In this document: positions 17,591 through 26,844 of the stretch, piece after piece
How the letters are laid out: the number at the start of each line of letters is the position of its first letter
Numbering within the stretch: position 1 is the first letter of the stretch
Source: Sphingobacterium mizutaii
GTDB lineage: Bacteria; Bacteroidota; Bacteroidia; Sphingobacteriales; Sphingobacteriaceae
DNA: 64,000 bases
Reading direction: 5' to 3'
NCBI RefSeq assembly: GCF_900187125.1
Contig: NZ_LT906468.1
Location: 4,340,001-4,404,000 of the forward strand
The notes under the pieces: generated by a model
The model's database searches: none
What the model was told of the DNA's origin: nothing
Seen by the model: the letters and a program-made list of their open reading frames with translations, nothing else
Made by a program: the position numbers and the translations under genes

Positions 17591-19309
17591 TTACTGTCGC
17601 TCCATTTTCTTCTTCAACCGTTGCTTCGCCTTCTTCACCCCTTCCAGCGTGATCCCGAGAAGATCGGCCATGCTCCTGTTGCTCAGTCCGAGCTTCATCA
17701 GGGAGATCAGGCGGAAATCATAATCGGTAAGCCTTGGATATGCCTCTTTCTCCTTTGCCAGGTAACCCGGATAAACACGTTCGAAAATATCGTTGAACTT
17801 TACCCATCTCTCTTCGGTCATCACCTGTTTTTCCAACATCTTGTTCAGGCTATCGTTGAACAGTTCCTGACGGTCGGGAAAATGGTCCAGGTTCTGTATG
17901 ACCTCGTTGCGGAATCTCTGGATGGTTAGGTCGTTCTGCTTGATGGTATCGGTAAATTCCTGGAGCGACCTGTTCAAGGCCTCCAGCTCGTGGTCCACCA
18001 GCTGTTTTTCGTACGAAAGCTCAAGTTGGTCCCTTTCAAGCGCAGCGTTCATGTACATGATACGGTTCTTGGAGCGGTTCACGAGCAGGAGGATCAGCGC
18101 AAGTCCAAGTACAATGAAGATGAAAACATAGATGTAGGTCTGTAAATCCTTCCTCCGCCTCAGCCCTTCGTTCTCTAACCCCTGTGCATATCGTTGTACT
18201 TCCCACTGGTAGGCCACTTTCTGGAGCTTCTCAAAATCAAGCTTTTCGTCTATGCTGTCCTTTAGTTGGAGGTACTCCTTTATGTACTTCAGTTCCTCTT
18301 GGGGGTTTTTCTGTATCCCCGCAACCTTGGAGAGGAGCCTCTTGGACTCCATCATGTATGGGAGGTAGTACGGTTTTTGGGCCATGTCGGCCTGGGCATC
18401 CAGAACATGGCCCCTGGCCTTTTCCGGTTCACCCTTTGCGATGTACATGTTAGCCAGCTCAAGGTTGGCCCTCATCGCATCCTGGGTCTCCCCGAATCTC
18501 TTGGAAAGCGATACGTTCTTCAAGAGCAGCTTTATGGCAAGCTCTCTGTTACCTTTTTTCCTCTCGATATCGGCAATGTTCCCAGTGATGATCCCCATCC
18601 ATACCGAGTCTTGGGCTGATTTTGCCGCTGCAATGGCGAGCTTGAAATAACGGTTCCCCTCCTCCAGCAGGGAGTCCTTTACACTGTATACACCGAGTGA
18701 ATTCAACATATCGATGCGCTTCCTGCTTGGGTTTTTGGCAAAGGGGAGGGCTTTTTGGAGATATTCCCTTGCCTTTGCCTGGTTGCCGATGAAACTATAG
18801 AAGCCAGCTGCAAAACCATAGTTTTCCGTAATGTTAGGCACCTTTCCCAGATCAACCTCCTGGTCCATGTCATCTGCTCTCAAGAAAAACGGGATCGCCC
18901 TTGAAACATCCCTGTAGATAAAGTGGTAGTATCCTTGGCGCATAAGCCCAACCTGGAGGAGTTCCCTTGTCTTTGGAGATGATACCAGTTCCCTGGCCAA
19001 GCGGTAATATCGGTCGGTAATTGGGTTTACCCTGTCAAAAGCAATCGAGAAACCATCTGCCATCAACATGTAATAGGCCCATTTCAGGGGAACGCTCCTT
19101 TCCGCCTCGGCGAGCAATTTGACCGAATCCAACCGAGCGACAAGGGCAAGTGTATCACCATTGAAGTTCACATTGGTCCCCAGGACCTCCTCCAATGCCG
19201 CCATTTCCTCCTCTCCTTTCGTTTGCGCGCTAAGGGAACAGAATGGGTACGCGAGCAATAGCATCACGAATATCAAAAAGAGGTTCAGTTTTCTCGGTCT
19301 AGGTTTCAT
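17591..19309 (-). CDS. Membrane-anchored TPR protein with C-terminal LuxR-type HTH
   Basis: A 572-residue protein, taking the ATG at 19309. An adjacent ATG at 19312 is equally possible. A signal peptide or anchor covers residues 1-30 (LNLFLIFVMLLLAYPFCSLSA). Then come alpha-helical tetratricopeptide-like repeats to about residue 385, a membrane segment (YIYVFIFIVLGLALILLLV), a coiled-coil stretch, and a C-terminal HTH (DYDFRLISLMKLGLSNRSMADLLGI region) close to the last residue. The layout is a periplasmic sensor joined to a cytoplasmic DNA-binding domain, a class common in Bacteroidota. It lies on the same strand just before the capsule regulator but is GC-richer. Targets are unknown. Confidence 0.85.
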   Translation of the reverse strand: MKPRPRKLNLFLIFVMLLLAYPFCSLSAQTKGEEEMAALEEVLGTNVNFNGDTLALVARLDSVKLLAEAERSVPLKWAYYMLMADGFSIAFDRVNPITDRYYRLARELVSSPKTRELLQVGLMRQGYYHFIYRDVSRAIPFFLRADDMDQEVDLGKVPNITENYGFAAGFYSFIGNQAKAREYLQKALPFAKNPSRKRIDMLNSLGVYSVKDSLLEEGNRYFKLAIAAAKSAQDSVWMGIITGNIADIERKKGNRELAIKLLLKNVSLSKRFGETQDAMRANLELANMYIAKGEPEKARGHVLDAQADMAQKPYYLPYMMESKRLLSKVAGIQKNPQEELKYIKEYLQLKDSIDEKLDFEKLQKVAYQWEVQRYAQGLENEGLRRRKDLQTYIYVFIFIVLGLALILLLVNRSKNRIMYMNAALERDQLELSYEKQLVDHELEALNRSLQEFTDTIKQNDLTIQRFRNEVIQNLDHFPDRQELFNDSLNKMLEKQVMTEERWVKFNDIFERVYPGYLAKEKEAYPRLTDYDFRLISLMKLGLSNRSMADLLGITLEGVKKAKQRLKKKMERQ

Positions 19310-19456
19310 CATCTCAAATTTCGGGACAATTTGTGAACATCCATGGCCCAATATCGAAAATTACCAAATATCGGTATGGTTTTACCATCGAACGACGAAA
19401 ACCGCCCCCGAAGGAACGGCCCAGGGAATAAAATTTTCAAAATCCCGGATAGATAC

Positions 19457-19471
19457 ACTTATATTATAAGT
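19457..19471. repeat. 15-base palindrome
   Basis: Perfect 7-base arms ACTTATA and TATAAGT flank a single T. It lies between the 3' end of the rmlA remnant and the start of the TPR/HTH regulator gene. It could be an operator for that regulator or simply part of a weak terminator; nothing decides this. Confidence 0.4.
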
Positions 19472-19476
19472 TGGAC

Positions 19477-19983
19477 TTACCTGCTGATTTTCTTTAAATA
19501 GTCAAAATAGACGCCTTTTAGGTCCTTTGCCCGATCGAAGAGGGCTTCCTTTTCTATATAGCCCTTGGAGAGAACGATCTCCTCCAGAAAGGCGACCTTT
19601 AGGGAAGTCCTTTTCTCAATGGTCTTGATGAACTCCGTCGCTTCTGAGAGAGATTCATGTGTACCTGTATATAACCAGGCAAACCCGCGTCCCAGGGGCT
19701 GTAGCTAGAGCGTCCATTTGTTGAGGTACGTCTGGTTTACCGTGGTGATCTCCAGTTCGCCCCTATCCGAGGGCTTCAAGCTCTTTGCGATCTCGACTAC
19801 GGAATTCGGATAGAAATAGAGCCCTACGATGGCATAGTTCGATTTAGGTTCCCTTGGTTTCACCTCGATGCCAAGGACCTTACCGGCCCCATCTAAAGCC
19901 GCTACACCATAACGCTCAGGATCGTCTACGTAATATCCAAATAACACCGCCTCTCTATGGTCATCTACTTTGGCCCTGTATCC
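19477..19983 (-). pseudogene. rmlA: Remnant of a second glucose-1-phosphate thymidylyltransferase gene
   Basis: Read on the minus strand from 19983, the frame encodes the C-terminal part of an RmlA. LFGYYVDDPERYGVAAL is followed by EVKPREPKSNYAIVGLYFY and SDRGELEITTVNQTYL. Then an in-frame TAG sits at 19705-19707, where the family has a coding residue. After the TAG the same frame resumes with LGRGFAWLYTGTHESL and ends at TAA 19477-19479. The first hundred or so residues, including the GGxGTRL site, are absent upstream, where a stop lies at 19984-19986. The gene is therefore truncated and carries a nonsense codon. It is GC-rich and of a different RmlA subtype (FGYYV) from the intact rmlA at 4621-5478, so it looks like the relic of another polysaccharide locus. 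Confidence 0.85.
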
Positions 19984-20127
19984 TCAAAAACGGAGATAGC
20001 ATCCTCCGAAACCACAAATGGGACCGAGCGTGGTGCAGGAAGGGTTCCTGGAACACGCGCCATACCAGGGTCATGCCGAGGCCGGCCGGACCTGGCAGGT
20101 CAATTTGGGTAAAGGGAAGATGCCCTG

Positions 20128-20607
20128 TTAAGTTCGGCCATTCTTCTGGTTTTCCTTTTCGGCCACGATCTTCCTCAGGCCAGAGCTCGAGAATCGGTGG
20201 TCCCTACTGTTGAAATAGAGCTCGATCCCCTTTTCCTCACAGTACTTCCTGCCCGTAAAGTCCCTGTCCCTATATTCATCCCCAACTATCCGGACGTCAA
20301 GTTTAAAAGAACGCAATATGTCCTCTAGGTCCTGCTCGGTGGAATAGGGAACAATCTCATCGACATATATGCATCCCCTGAGTTGGATATATCGTTCAAC
20401 GACGGTCTGGGTCGGGGCGTTCTTTTCCGGACGGTCCAAAGTTGGGTCCATCTGCAGGCCGCAGATCAGGTAGTCGCACTGGCGCTTGGCCTCGGCCAGC
20501 ATCATGATGTGACCGGCGTGCAAGAGATCGAACGTCGAAAATGTGATGCCCACCCTCGGTCCGGGATTGTAGTCAGGTTGCTTGTTGACCTCCTTCTCAT
20601 TTTTCAT
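20128..20607 (-). CDS. Nucleotidyltransferase of the TagD-like family, copy B
   Basis: A 159-residue paralogue of the gene at 15062-15541, with the same HAGH active-site motif and FSSSGLRK tail. The two proteins are identical over 101 consecutive residues (DYNPGPRVG through VGDEY). They differ in only two positions before the last dozen residues, and in their first dozen. The DNA is GC-rich here and AT-richer in copy A, with most changes at third codon positions. The frame is intact and looks functional. It borders the rmlA relic, so it may be the surviving member of an older sugar-nucleotide locus. Substrate unknown. Confidence 0.88.
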   Translation of the reverse strand: MKNEKEVNKQPDYNPGPRVGITFSTFDLLHAGHIMMLAEAKRQCDYLICGLQMDPTLDRPEKNAPTQTVVERYIQLRGCIYVDEIVPYSTEQDLEDILRSFKLDVRIVGDEYRDRDFTGRKYCEEKGIELYFNSRDHRFSSSGLRKIVAEKENQKNGRT

Positions 20608-21708
20608 ATTTCATTCAGATTTTCGTGGACATCGCCCATGCTGGGTAATGCCCGTAACAATTTAGCAAAATGTATGAAGATCCTGAAACAACTTCACCTT
20701 CGGAAAGCCGTGGAGACGGAAATATCCGTTAAACTGTCCCTGAATTTGCGTTTTTGTAGCCTTATGGCTATAAGCTCCCAATTGGGTGGCTCAAAATCCC
20801 CGGCCTATGCATTTGGTGGACCCCCTCAGGCTCTACCGGTCCCGGATGAACCTGGATCCCAGCTGGGGCAGTGAGCCATCTCTTTTTTCAGCTCTTATCC
20901 CAAATGGGTCGTCAGGACCGAGGGGGGGAGAACCTTGCTTTATGCCCCTGTGATACTTTTTCCTATCGAACCCTTTGCACCGGCGCGATTTGCAAGAGGA
21001 ATTCGTCAAAGTGCCCAGGCTTGAGGAATCGATGGATCCTCCACCTCCCTGTTTCCTGGCATGCTTTCCCGTGGCTTGATGAAATAGGAAGTGGTGCGCC
21101 CACTGCAACCAAGGGTCCTCCCTTCAGGATGATCCACGGGGCAGGCAAAGGATCATCCTGAAGGTCGACAGCCTTGGAAGCCCTTCTATTGAGAAACTAG
21201 ATTCCACGGGGAACGCCATATCCAGAAACTCACGGGACGAGCTAACATACCTCTCGGTTCCAGGGACCCTATCTTCCGGAGGCCCTTCAATGCGGCAACC
21301 AAAACCGGAAGTACGACGGAATACCAAAAAAAGCCCTTTCCCATCCTTAAAATCGTGCAGGAGTTAAGTTTGGACCAAAGTCTCCGGCCAAATTGGATAA
21401 TCGGCCGTACCCCCAGGCAAACATCCCGAATGTATCGGTGCAATCCCTGGAAATGTTGGGTCAGGGCCAGATGCTTCCTGTGGACGGGCAATCCGCAATA
21501 ACCTTCACCAAAGCTAAGATGGGAGCTAGGGCGATATTTCCGGACCAGAGGACATGCCGTTCATTGGACCTGAAAGCTGAACTGGCACGGCATCCCAACT
21601 GCTCCTTGGCAAGTTCCGCCACTGAGATGGAATGTAAGATCCGCACTTAAACATGACCTGACAATGGACCAGGGACCTTGTCTTACCCGTATTCCTGTTG
21701 TTTTTTTG
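20608..21708. other. Gene-free, GC-rich spacer of 1.1 kb
   Basis: Short open frames on both strands here have unlikely composition (many Pro, Gly, Arg and Ser) and no recognisable family. I see no tRNA or insertion-sequence ends. The only clear structure is the perfect hairpin at 21121-21164. The stretch may be decayed coding DNA next to the rmlA relic. Confidence 0.6.
21121..21164. repeat. Perfect 15-bp hairpin with 14-base loop
   Basis: CCTTCAGGATGATCC at 21121-21135 is exactly complementary to GGATCATCCTGAAGG at 21150-21164. No T-run follows on either strand, so it is not a standard intrinsic terminator. It lies in the middle of the gene-free spacer. Confidence 0.85.
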
Positions 21709-21716
21709 TACATTTG
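21709..21716 (+). promoter_or_regulatory. Promoter -7 box for the mechanosensitive channel gene
   Basis: TACATTTG matches TAnnTTTG exactly and ends 9 bases before the ATG at 21726. It lies inside the longer open frame that would begin at 21678, so it supports the shorter start. No clear -33 TTTG is seen. Confidence 0.5.
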
Positions 21717-21725
21717 TTCGTTAAT

Positions 21726-23057
21726 ATGGAAAACTCATACATCATTAACATAGACCAACGCACAACAAGTACCCTATATCAGTCAATATTCGACCTTGCC
21801 AGCTCCAGCGGGATATCGGAAGGACTTTCCCATATCCTTACAACTGCATGTCTCCTTATTGGGACTTTCCTCCTTTTGGCCATCCTGGATTATCTAATGG
21901 GGCTGTTCTTCAATTCGATCGTTAGCCGGTTGATAAAAAGGTCAAGGACCCAATGGGACAACCATCTCATCGACAACAGGGTAAACGTCCATTTGAGCCG
22001 ACTGATCCTCCTGGGGATCTGCCAAAAGCTTCTCCCTTTGGTTTTTGTGGGATTTCCATCCCTTAATTCAGGTCTGGTCAAATTACTGGACATCTTCATG
22101 ATCTTTGCGGGTTATTCGCTGCTAAATGGTTTATTTAAGTCCCTAAGGGACATCCTGCGCTCATCAAGGACGTTTGTTGACAAGCCCCTGGACAGTTACC
22201 TTCAGGTACTGCAGATATTCCTATTGTTTGTCGGGGGCACCTTGGCGGTTTCTATCATTACTGGAAATTCCCCCTGGTCCTTCCTGGTCTCCCTGGGTGC
22301 GGCCTCTGCAGTCCTGATGTTGGTGTTCAAAGATACCATTCTCGGTTTTGTTGCGAGCATACAGGTCTCCGCTAACGATTCGGTCCGGGTAGGTGACTGG
22401 ATAGAGATGCCAAAATACGGGGCAGATGGGGACGTCCTACAGATCAACCTCAACAACGTCAGGATACAGAATTGGGACAAGACGATCGTTACCGTCCCGA
22501 CCCACACACTGCTGAGCGACTCATTCAAGAACTTTAGGGGAATGCAAGAAAGCGGCGGCCGCAGGATAAAGCGGGCCATAAATATTAAGATATCAACGAT
22601 AAGGTACCTGGACCCCCAGGAACTTGAAACGCTCAAGAGAATATCCATTCTCTCTGAATACATCCAGAAGAGGCAGCAGGAGATCAAAACGTTCAACGCG
22701 GAAAATGGGATCGATCCCGAAATGCCAGTGAACGGGAGGAGGATCACGAACATTGGTCTGTTCAGGGCCTACATAAAAGCGTACGTCATGGAAAACCCCA
22801 ATATCCACCAAAAGATGACAGCTATGGTCCGTCAGCTTCCCGCGACACAGCATGGCCTGCCTTTGGAACTGTACATGTTCACAAAAGGCACACAGTGGAC
22901 ATTCTATGAGGACGTAATATCCGATCTGTTTGACCACCTTTTGGCCTCTATAAAATACTTCGGTTTAGAGGTCTTTGAACTCCCGGCCTCGGACGACCTT
23001 CGATATATCCTGAAGGAAAGCCAGGGGGAGGGCTCCCGAGCAGCTTCCCATCCTTAG
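21726..23057 (+). CDS. Mechanosensitive ion channel family protein (MscS/YbdG-like)
   Basis: A 443-residue inner-membrane protein. Several hydrophobic helices fill the first about 200 residues. These lead into the pore-lining and beta-domain signature GNSPWSFLVSLGAASAVL, then FKDTILGFVASIQ and DSVRVGDWIEM, which is the MscS core. The C-terminal domain follows the LNNVRIQNWDKTIVTVPTH motif and is extended as in E. coli YbdG rather than short MscS. The protein would release solutes on hypo-osmotic shock. The start ATG at 21726 is preferred because a -7 box ends 9 bases before it. It stands alone. Confidence 0.93.
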   Translation: MENSYIINIDQRTTSTLYQSIFDLASSSGISEGLSHILTTACLLIGTFLLLAILDYLMGLFFNSIVSRLIKRSRTQWDNHLIDNRVNVHLSRLILLGICQKLLPLVFVGFPSLNSGLVKLLDIFMIFAGYSLLNGLFKSLRDILRSSRTFVDKPLDSYLQVLQIFLLFVGGTLAVSIITGNSPWSFLVSLGAASAVLMLVFKDTILGFVASIQVSANDSVRVGDWIEMPKYGADGDVLQINLNNVRIQNWDKTIVTVPTHTLLSDSFKNFRGMQESGGRRIKRAINIKISTIRYLDPQELETLKRISILSEYIQKRQQEIKTFNAENGIDPEMPVNGRRITNIGLFRAYIKAYVMENPNIHQKMTAMVRQLPATQHGLPLELYMFTKGTQWTFYEDVISDLFDHLLASIKYFGLEVFELPASDDLRYILKESQGEGSRAASHP

Positions 23058-23694
23058 GGGAATACCTAGCCGTGTCCGTTCCGTAATTCTCCAGAGCTTT
23101 CACTTTAAACTGAACAGGGATTTCCCCTTAAAGCATAGTTCGCCTGAGAGACAGCGCTACATTCAATTTAGCATAGCATCTATCCAGGCCAATTATACTG
23201 GAATTGTCACGAGCTCCGAAATCCAGTCAGATCTGGAAGGACCGATGCCATCACATACGCTATTTAACAAGCCATCAGCCCGCAATGACCTCAATCGGGT
23301 TCATCCCGGAATGCTGAGGACACAGCTGATGACCGACATGGCTAGGTGATTTGGTGAAGGGTAACAGTTTGGCAGGCACTGTGCGTAACCGATTGACAAC
23401 AATTCTCCAGCGATTGGGTGCATCAGGATTGCCATGTGGTACCATCTCCGGTACCTGAACAATCCGGAAACCGCCAGAATGGTATGGCCCGAAGGTCATT
23501 GGGCATATAGGAGCCGGTCAAATTGGGTTGAGTGGCGAACGGAGTTCCGTCGGTACAAAGTGGCCGTAGGGAAAAAACTTTGGGAATACCGGAAATTTGG
23601 TAAATTAGTAGTTTGCGGGTAATTCCCTATCCACGAATCGATATGGTTGACACAAGTGGTCTTGGGAGTTACCTATGTTTTACGAAGGCAGACA
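23058..23694. other. Gene-free spacer
   Basis: About 640 bases between the MscS-like gene and a small membrane-protein gene. A 62-codon frame at 23434-23622 shows no recognisable features. No hairpin followed by a T-run was found. A TATGTTTT sequence at 23674-23681 could be a weak -7 box for the next gene. Confidence 0.5.
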
Positions 23695-23997
23695 ATGGGT
23701 TGTGAAGAACGTACAGTGTTTTATTTTTTAGTATCCCTGTTCTGGGTATTTTTTATCTATTACCTGGCCATGGCGATAAAGACCTTATTGGCGAGAAAGG
23801 CCAGCTCTTCACCATTTCGGTTTTCGAGAGAGGACTGGTATGGTGCCGCTGTTATATTCTGTGGCTGTTCCGCGCTGTGCGCAATGTTTTTCATGGTAGT
23901 AGGAGAATATTTATCGGACGGCCTACACCCCGGCTACTATCTATTGGCGATCCCCTTAGCTTTGGTATCCGCGTTGATTCACAAAATATTAAATTGA
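23695..23997 (+). CDS. Small membrane protein of unknown function
   Basis: A 100-residue protein starting at ATG 23695 (MGCEERTVFYFLVSLFW). An in-frame upstream start at 23647 is possible, but that extension has no membrane character. Three hydrophobic segments are visible, near residues 9-27, 48-68 and 77-95, separated by a basic loop (LLARKASSSPFRFSRED). It lies alone between two gene-poor stretches. I do not recognise the family. The regular hydrophobic pattern and consistent reading frame argue that it is a real gene. Confidence 0.5.
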   Translation: MGCEERTVFYFLVSLFWVFFIYYLAMAIKTLLARKASSSPFRFSREDWYGAAVIFCGCSALCAMFFMVVGEYLSDGLHPGYYLLAIPLALVSALIHKILN

Positions 23998-25406
23998 GAC
24001 CCAGAACGTACATTTCCAGTCCATGTCACTATTCTATCTCCCGGCACCAGACGTCCATCTAAACCTTACCCCTTGGACAACAGGGTTATACGGGTTGCAC
24101 CTTTCACCTTCTTGGCGGCCTTGATTGTATCCTAGGCTCCAAAACCGCTATGTTATTTATTGGCCATTTAGGGACGGTCAAAAAGCTCATACTGCCTTAC
24201 ATGCATTTATTCCCCACATTTCCTGGTAAACATCCAAAGTAACCCCCGTACCAGGCATGGACTGCCAGCTACCCTGTCCTTGGGATCCAAAACTGTTGCC
24301 CTTGGTAATAAGATCGGGGATGTTTGAAGAGCAGCCTCTCAAGAAACTGTTAAAAGATCTTAAATCCCTTGATTTGTCTTTTGTCCGATTTTAAATTTGC
24401 ACCAGAAGAGGATCAAATTAAGTTTATATATCCATCGTGGACCCGGTTCCTTCACCGGAACCGGGTCTCTTAAATGCTGCTAATTAGTTTCCCATTAATT
24501 CTCAGTATCAACACGAATCCCGACCTTTACCTAATTTGGGCCGGGATTTGTTATCTGTCTTGTTATTTTCCATAGTTATAATGTCCAGCGATAGAAGGTC
24601 CCTCTCAACATCAGAGGGAACCTTTGCTGATCTAGGGGACTTATTGCCCTGAGCTTATCCGTTTTTCCCAAGATGCTCCCTAGAGTTGCACATACAGACC
24701 TTCACTCTACCTAGCTCTCCCCCCAGATAATTCGGTTATCCCATCCAACCAATGGCATGTCGAAAGAATCTGGAGGGGTAAACCATCCTATTAAATTATC
24801 TTTCTCGGCAGAACCTAGAACCTGTGCCGTAAAATGGACAAATAATAGAGTCTGGGGAAGGTCACAACTTGTACGAAGAGGACCCTCTCTGTCCTAAATA
24901 CCGTGACGATATACCGCCTTCCCAGGCTCGACGGTAGGATTTTAACGGATCCAGGTCGATTAGGACCGATTTGGTTATCCTTAATGGGAAAAGAAAGCCA
25001 AATCCCATCCAGGTCGCGCTAAAGGTCTATTCGGAAATCACATCGGGTTGAACATAAAATCAAAATGGAAATGGCAAAATTTTGATCCCCGGATCCCAAG
25101 GGGGTGCATTAAATGCCATACTGAGCCCGAGGAGTCAATCCTGAAAGGCTCAGGGAATGCAATCGCTAAACTGTAAAACGAACCATTGAACCAAGAGAGA
25201 TATTAAGTTCTTTAAATAAATGGTGGAACGACATTGAACGATGAGTATTTGATTCAAGGTGCCGTCGTCGTCACGGAGAAAGATAATTGGTGGCAGGAGG
25301 CCCTTAGGAGATTCTTTCCAGGAAATGACCAAATGTTAAAACAAATTAGTCAGCAAGGAGATTATCCCTAGTAAGCAAACGGACAATATAACCGCTCGGA
25401 AAGAAA
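23998..25406. other. Gene-free spacer of 1.4 kb with a cluster of hairpins
   Basis: No open frame above about 60 codons looks like a gene on either strand. The only structured part is 24440-24624, listed separately. I see no tRNA, no rRNA fragment and no transposase remnant. Confidence 0.55.
24440..24624. repeat. Three successive inverted repeats
   Basis: First, GACCCGGTTCC at 24440-24450 pairs with GGAACCGGGTC at 24457-24467 (11 bp, 6-base loop). Second, AATCCCG at 24516-24522 pairs with CGGGATT at 24542-24548 (7 bp). Third, AAGGTCCCTCT at 24595-24605 pairs with AGAGGGAACCTT at 24613-24624 (11 bp with one bulged A). They are about 75 bases apart. They resemble terminator stems without a neighbouring gene and could also be parts of a structured RNA. 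Confidence 0.6.
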
Positions 25407-26423
25407 ATGGCAGCAAAAAAATCTTTTAAGTACATACGTAGTTTTTCAACAGGAATTTACAGGCTCAATACCGGAAGAGAATTTGAGTATTGTGACCATG
25501 AAGGATCCCAGATCGCTGATCCTTCGGTTTTATCTCGCATCAATTCTCTGTCGATACCACCAAATTGGACGGATGTATGGATCTGCCCCCACAAAAATGG
25601 GCACATCCAGGCCACGGGACTCGATAATAGACAGAGAAAGCAATATATTTACCACGCTAATTGGACCTCCTTTCGGGACCAGAACAAATTCAGCAAGCTA
25701 TACCTTTACGGCAAGGGACTGGCAGCCTTGAAAAAGCAATTGGCAAGGGACTTGAAAGGGAAGAATCTTGATCAAAGGTTCGTATGCGCCCTGGCAATTA
25801 CGATCATACAATATACTTCAATAAGACCGGGAAATACATTCTACAGTAACTCAAATGGATCATTCGGTCTCACAACACTGCAGAAAAAGCATGTCAAGAT
25901 AATCACTGGCAAGTTGATTTTCAGATATAAGGGGAAGAGAGGAATCAGACAGGAGAAAGCGTGTGACAAGAAAATGATCTGTTCCCAGATCGTAAGATTA
26001 TTGGAATTACCGGGCAGGCAACTCCTGCAATACTTTGATCACCAAAATAAAAAGAGGCCAATCCAACCAACCCATTTGAACAATTACCTTTCTGAGGTAT
26101 ATGCAGGAGACGTGACCAGCAAGACCATCAGGACGTGGAATGCCTGCTTTCGAGCATTGGGGCATCTCTTGGAAAATTACCCAGGAAATATAAAGGTAAG
26201 GGAGAAGAGCAGCAAAGAACTAGTCAGGTCTGTGGCGTACCATCTTGGCAATACGCCATCGATAGCAAGAAAAAGCTACATATGTCCCGTTATACTGGAA
26301 AAATTCGAAGCGGGAAAACTGGACAGCTGGATCAAGCGGAACGCAAGGGCAAACAAAAGGGATAGGGAAGCAGCTGTACAAAAAAAACTATTAAAGCTCT
26401 TCAAAGGTTGCCAAGACAGATAA
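25407..26423 (+). CDS. DNA topoisomerase IB (poxvirus/bacterial type)
   Basis: A 338-residue type IB topoisomerase, which relaxes supercoils through a 3'-phosphotyrosyl intermediate. The N-terminal domain includes IPPNWTDVWICP at about 50-61 and the HIQATGLDNRQRKQY region. The catalytic domain has SIRPGN (Arg140), YKGK (Lys near 175), KTIRTW (Arg242), and LGNTPSIARKSYICP (Asn282 in place of the vaccinia His, and nucleophile Tyr291). The Asn replacement is usual in bacterial members. All catalytic positions are present, so the gene should be active. It is isolated, with no operon partner. Confidence 0.93.
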   Translation: MAAKKSFKYIRSFSTGIYRLNTGREFEYCDHEGSQIADPSVLSRINSLSIPPNWTDVWICPHKNGHIQATGLDNRQRKQYIYHANWTSFRDQNKFSKLYLYGKGLAALKKQLARDLKGKNLDQRFVCALAITIIQYTSIRPGNTFYSNSNGSFGLTTLQKKHVKIITGKLIFRYKGKRGIRQEKACDKKMICSQIVRLLELPGRQLLQYFDHQNKKRPIQPTHLNNYLSEVYAGDVTSKTIRTWNACFRALGHLLENYPGNIKVREKSSKELVRSVAYHLGNTPSIARKSYICPVILEKFEAGKLDSWIKRNARANKRDREAAVQKKLLKLFKGCQDR

Positions 26424-26844
26424 GTCCCGGATATTTCGCTGGTTAAAAAAATAAATTCCATTGGAGGGGTTACCGTCCATTATGCCCTGAGAACAGAGAA
26501 GCATGAAAGGTTCCTAAGGGAAGAAAGTTATGGATATAACAGATTTAGCAGAGCTAAGGGATACGTTTTTCTAAGAAATAGCTATAATCCCATTAAGCCA
26601 CTGGTGAGGAAACACGTCTAGAATATACCTAACCGACACCCAGAAAGAGGGGTCAGGAAGCGATCAGTCTAAGTATCATCAGATAAAGATTCTATGAAAA
26701 ACACATATTTTCCCGGTTGTTTGTCCCGGCGGTAAACAGATCGGAGCTTAGGCTGCTCTTTTTAGGAAACCTACCAAAGTGTCTGGTACATCACCCTAGT
26801 TCAACATTCGCTTTTTAAAACGAAATGACCTTTTTGGATTCTAT
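26424..26844. other. Gene-free spacer between convergent genes
   Basis: About 420 bases between topoisomerase IB (plus) and the response-regulator operon (minus). No plausible reading frame and no strong terminator hairpin was found. Confidence 0.5.

Noticed and set aside
18184..18650. Plus-strand frames opposite the TPR/HTH gene
   Set aside because: GC-rich antisense frames rich in Pro, Ser and Arg; the minus-strand gene has clear domains.
19984..20127. Possible coding end (VVSEDAISVFEDTG in one minus frame) between the rmlA relic and nucleotidyltransferase copy B
   Set aside because: Too short to assign and bounded by stops; may be more relic, but no family could be named.
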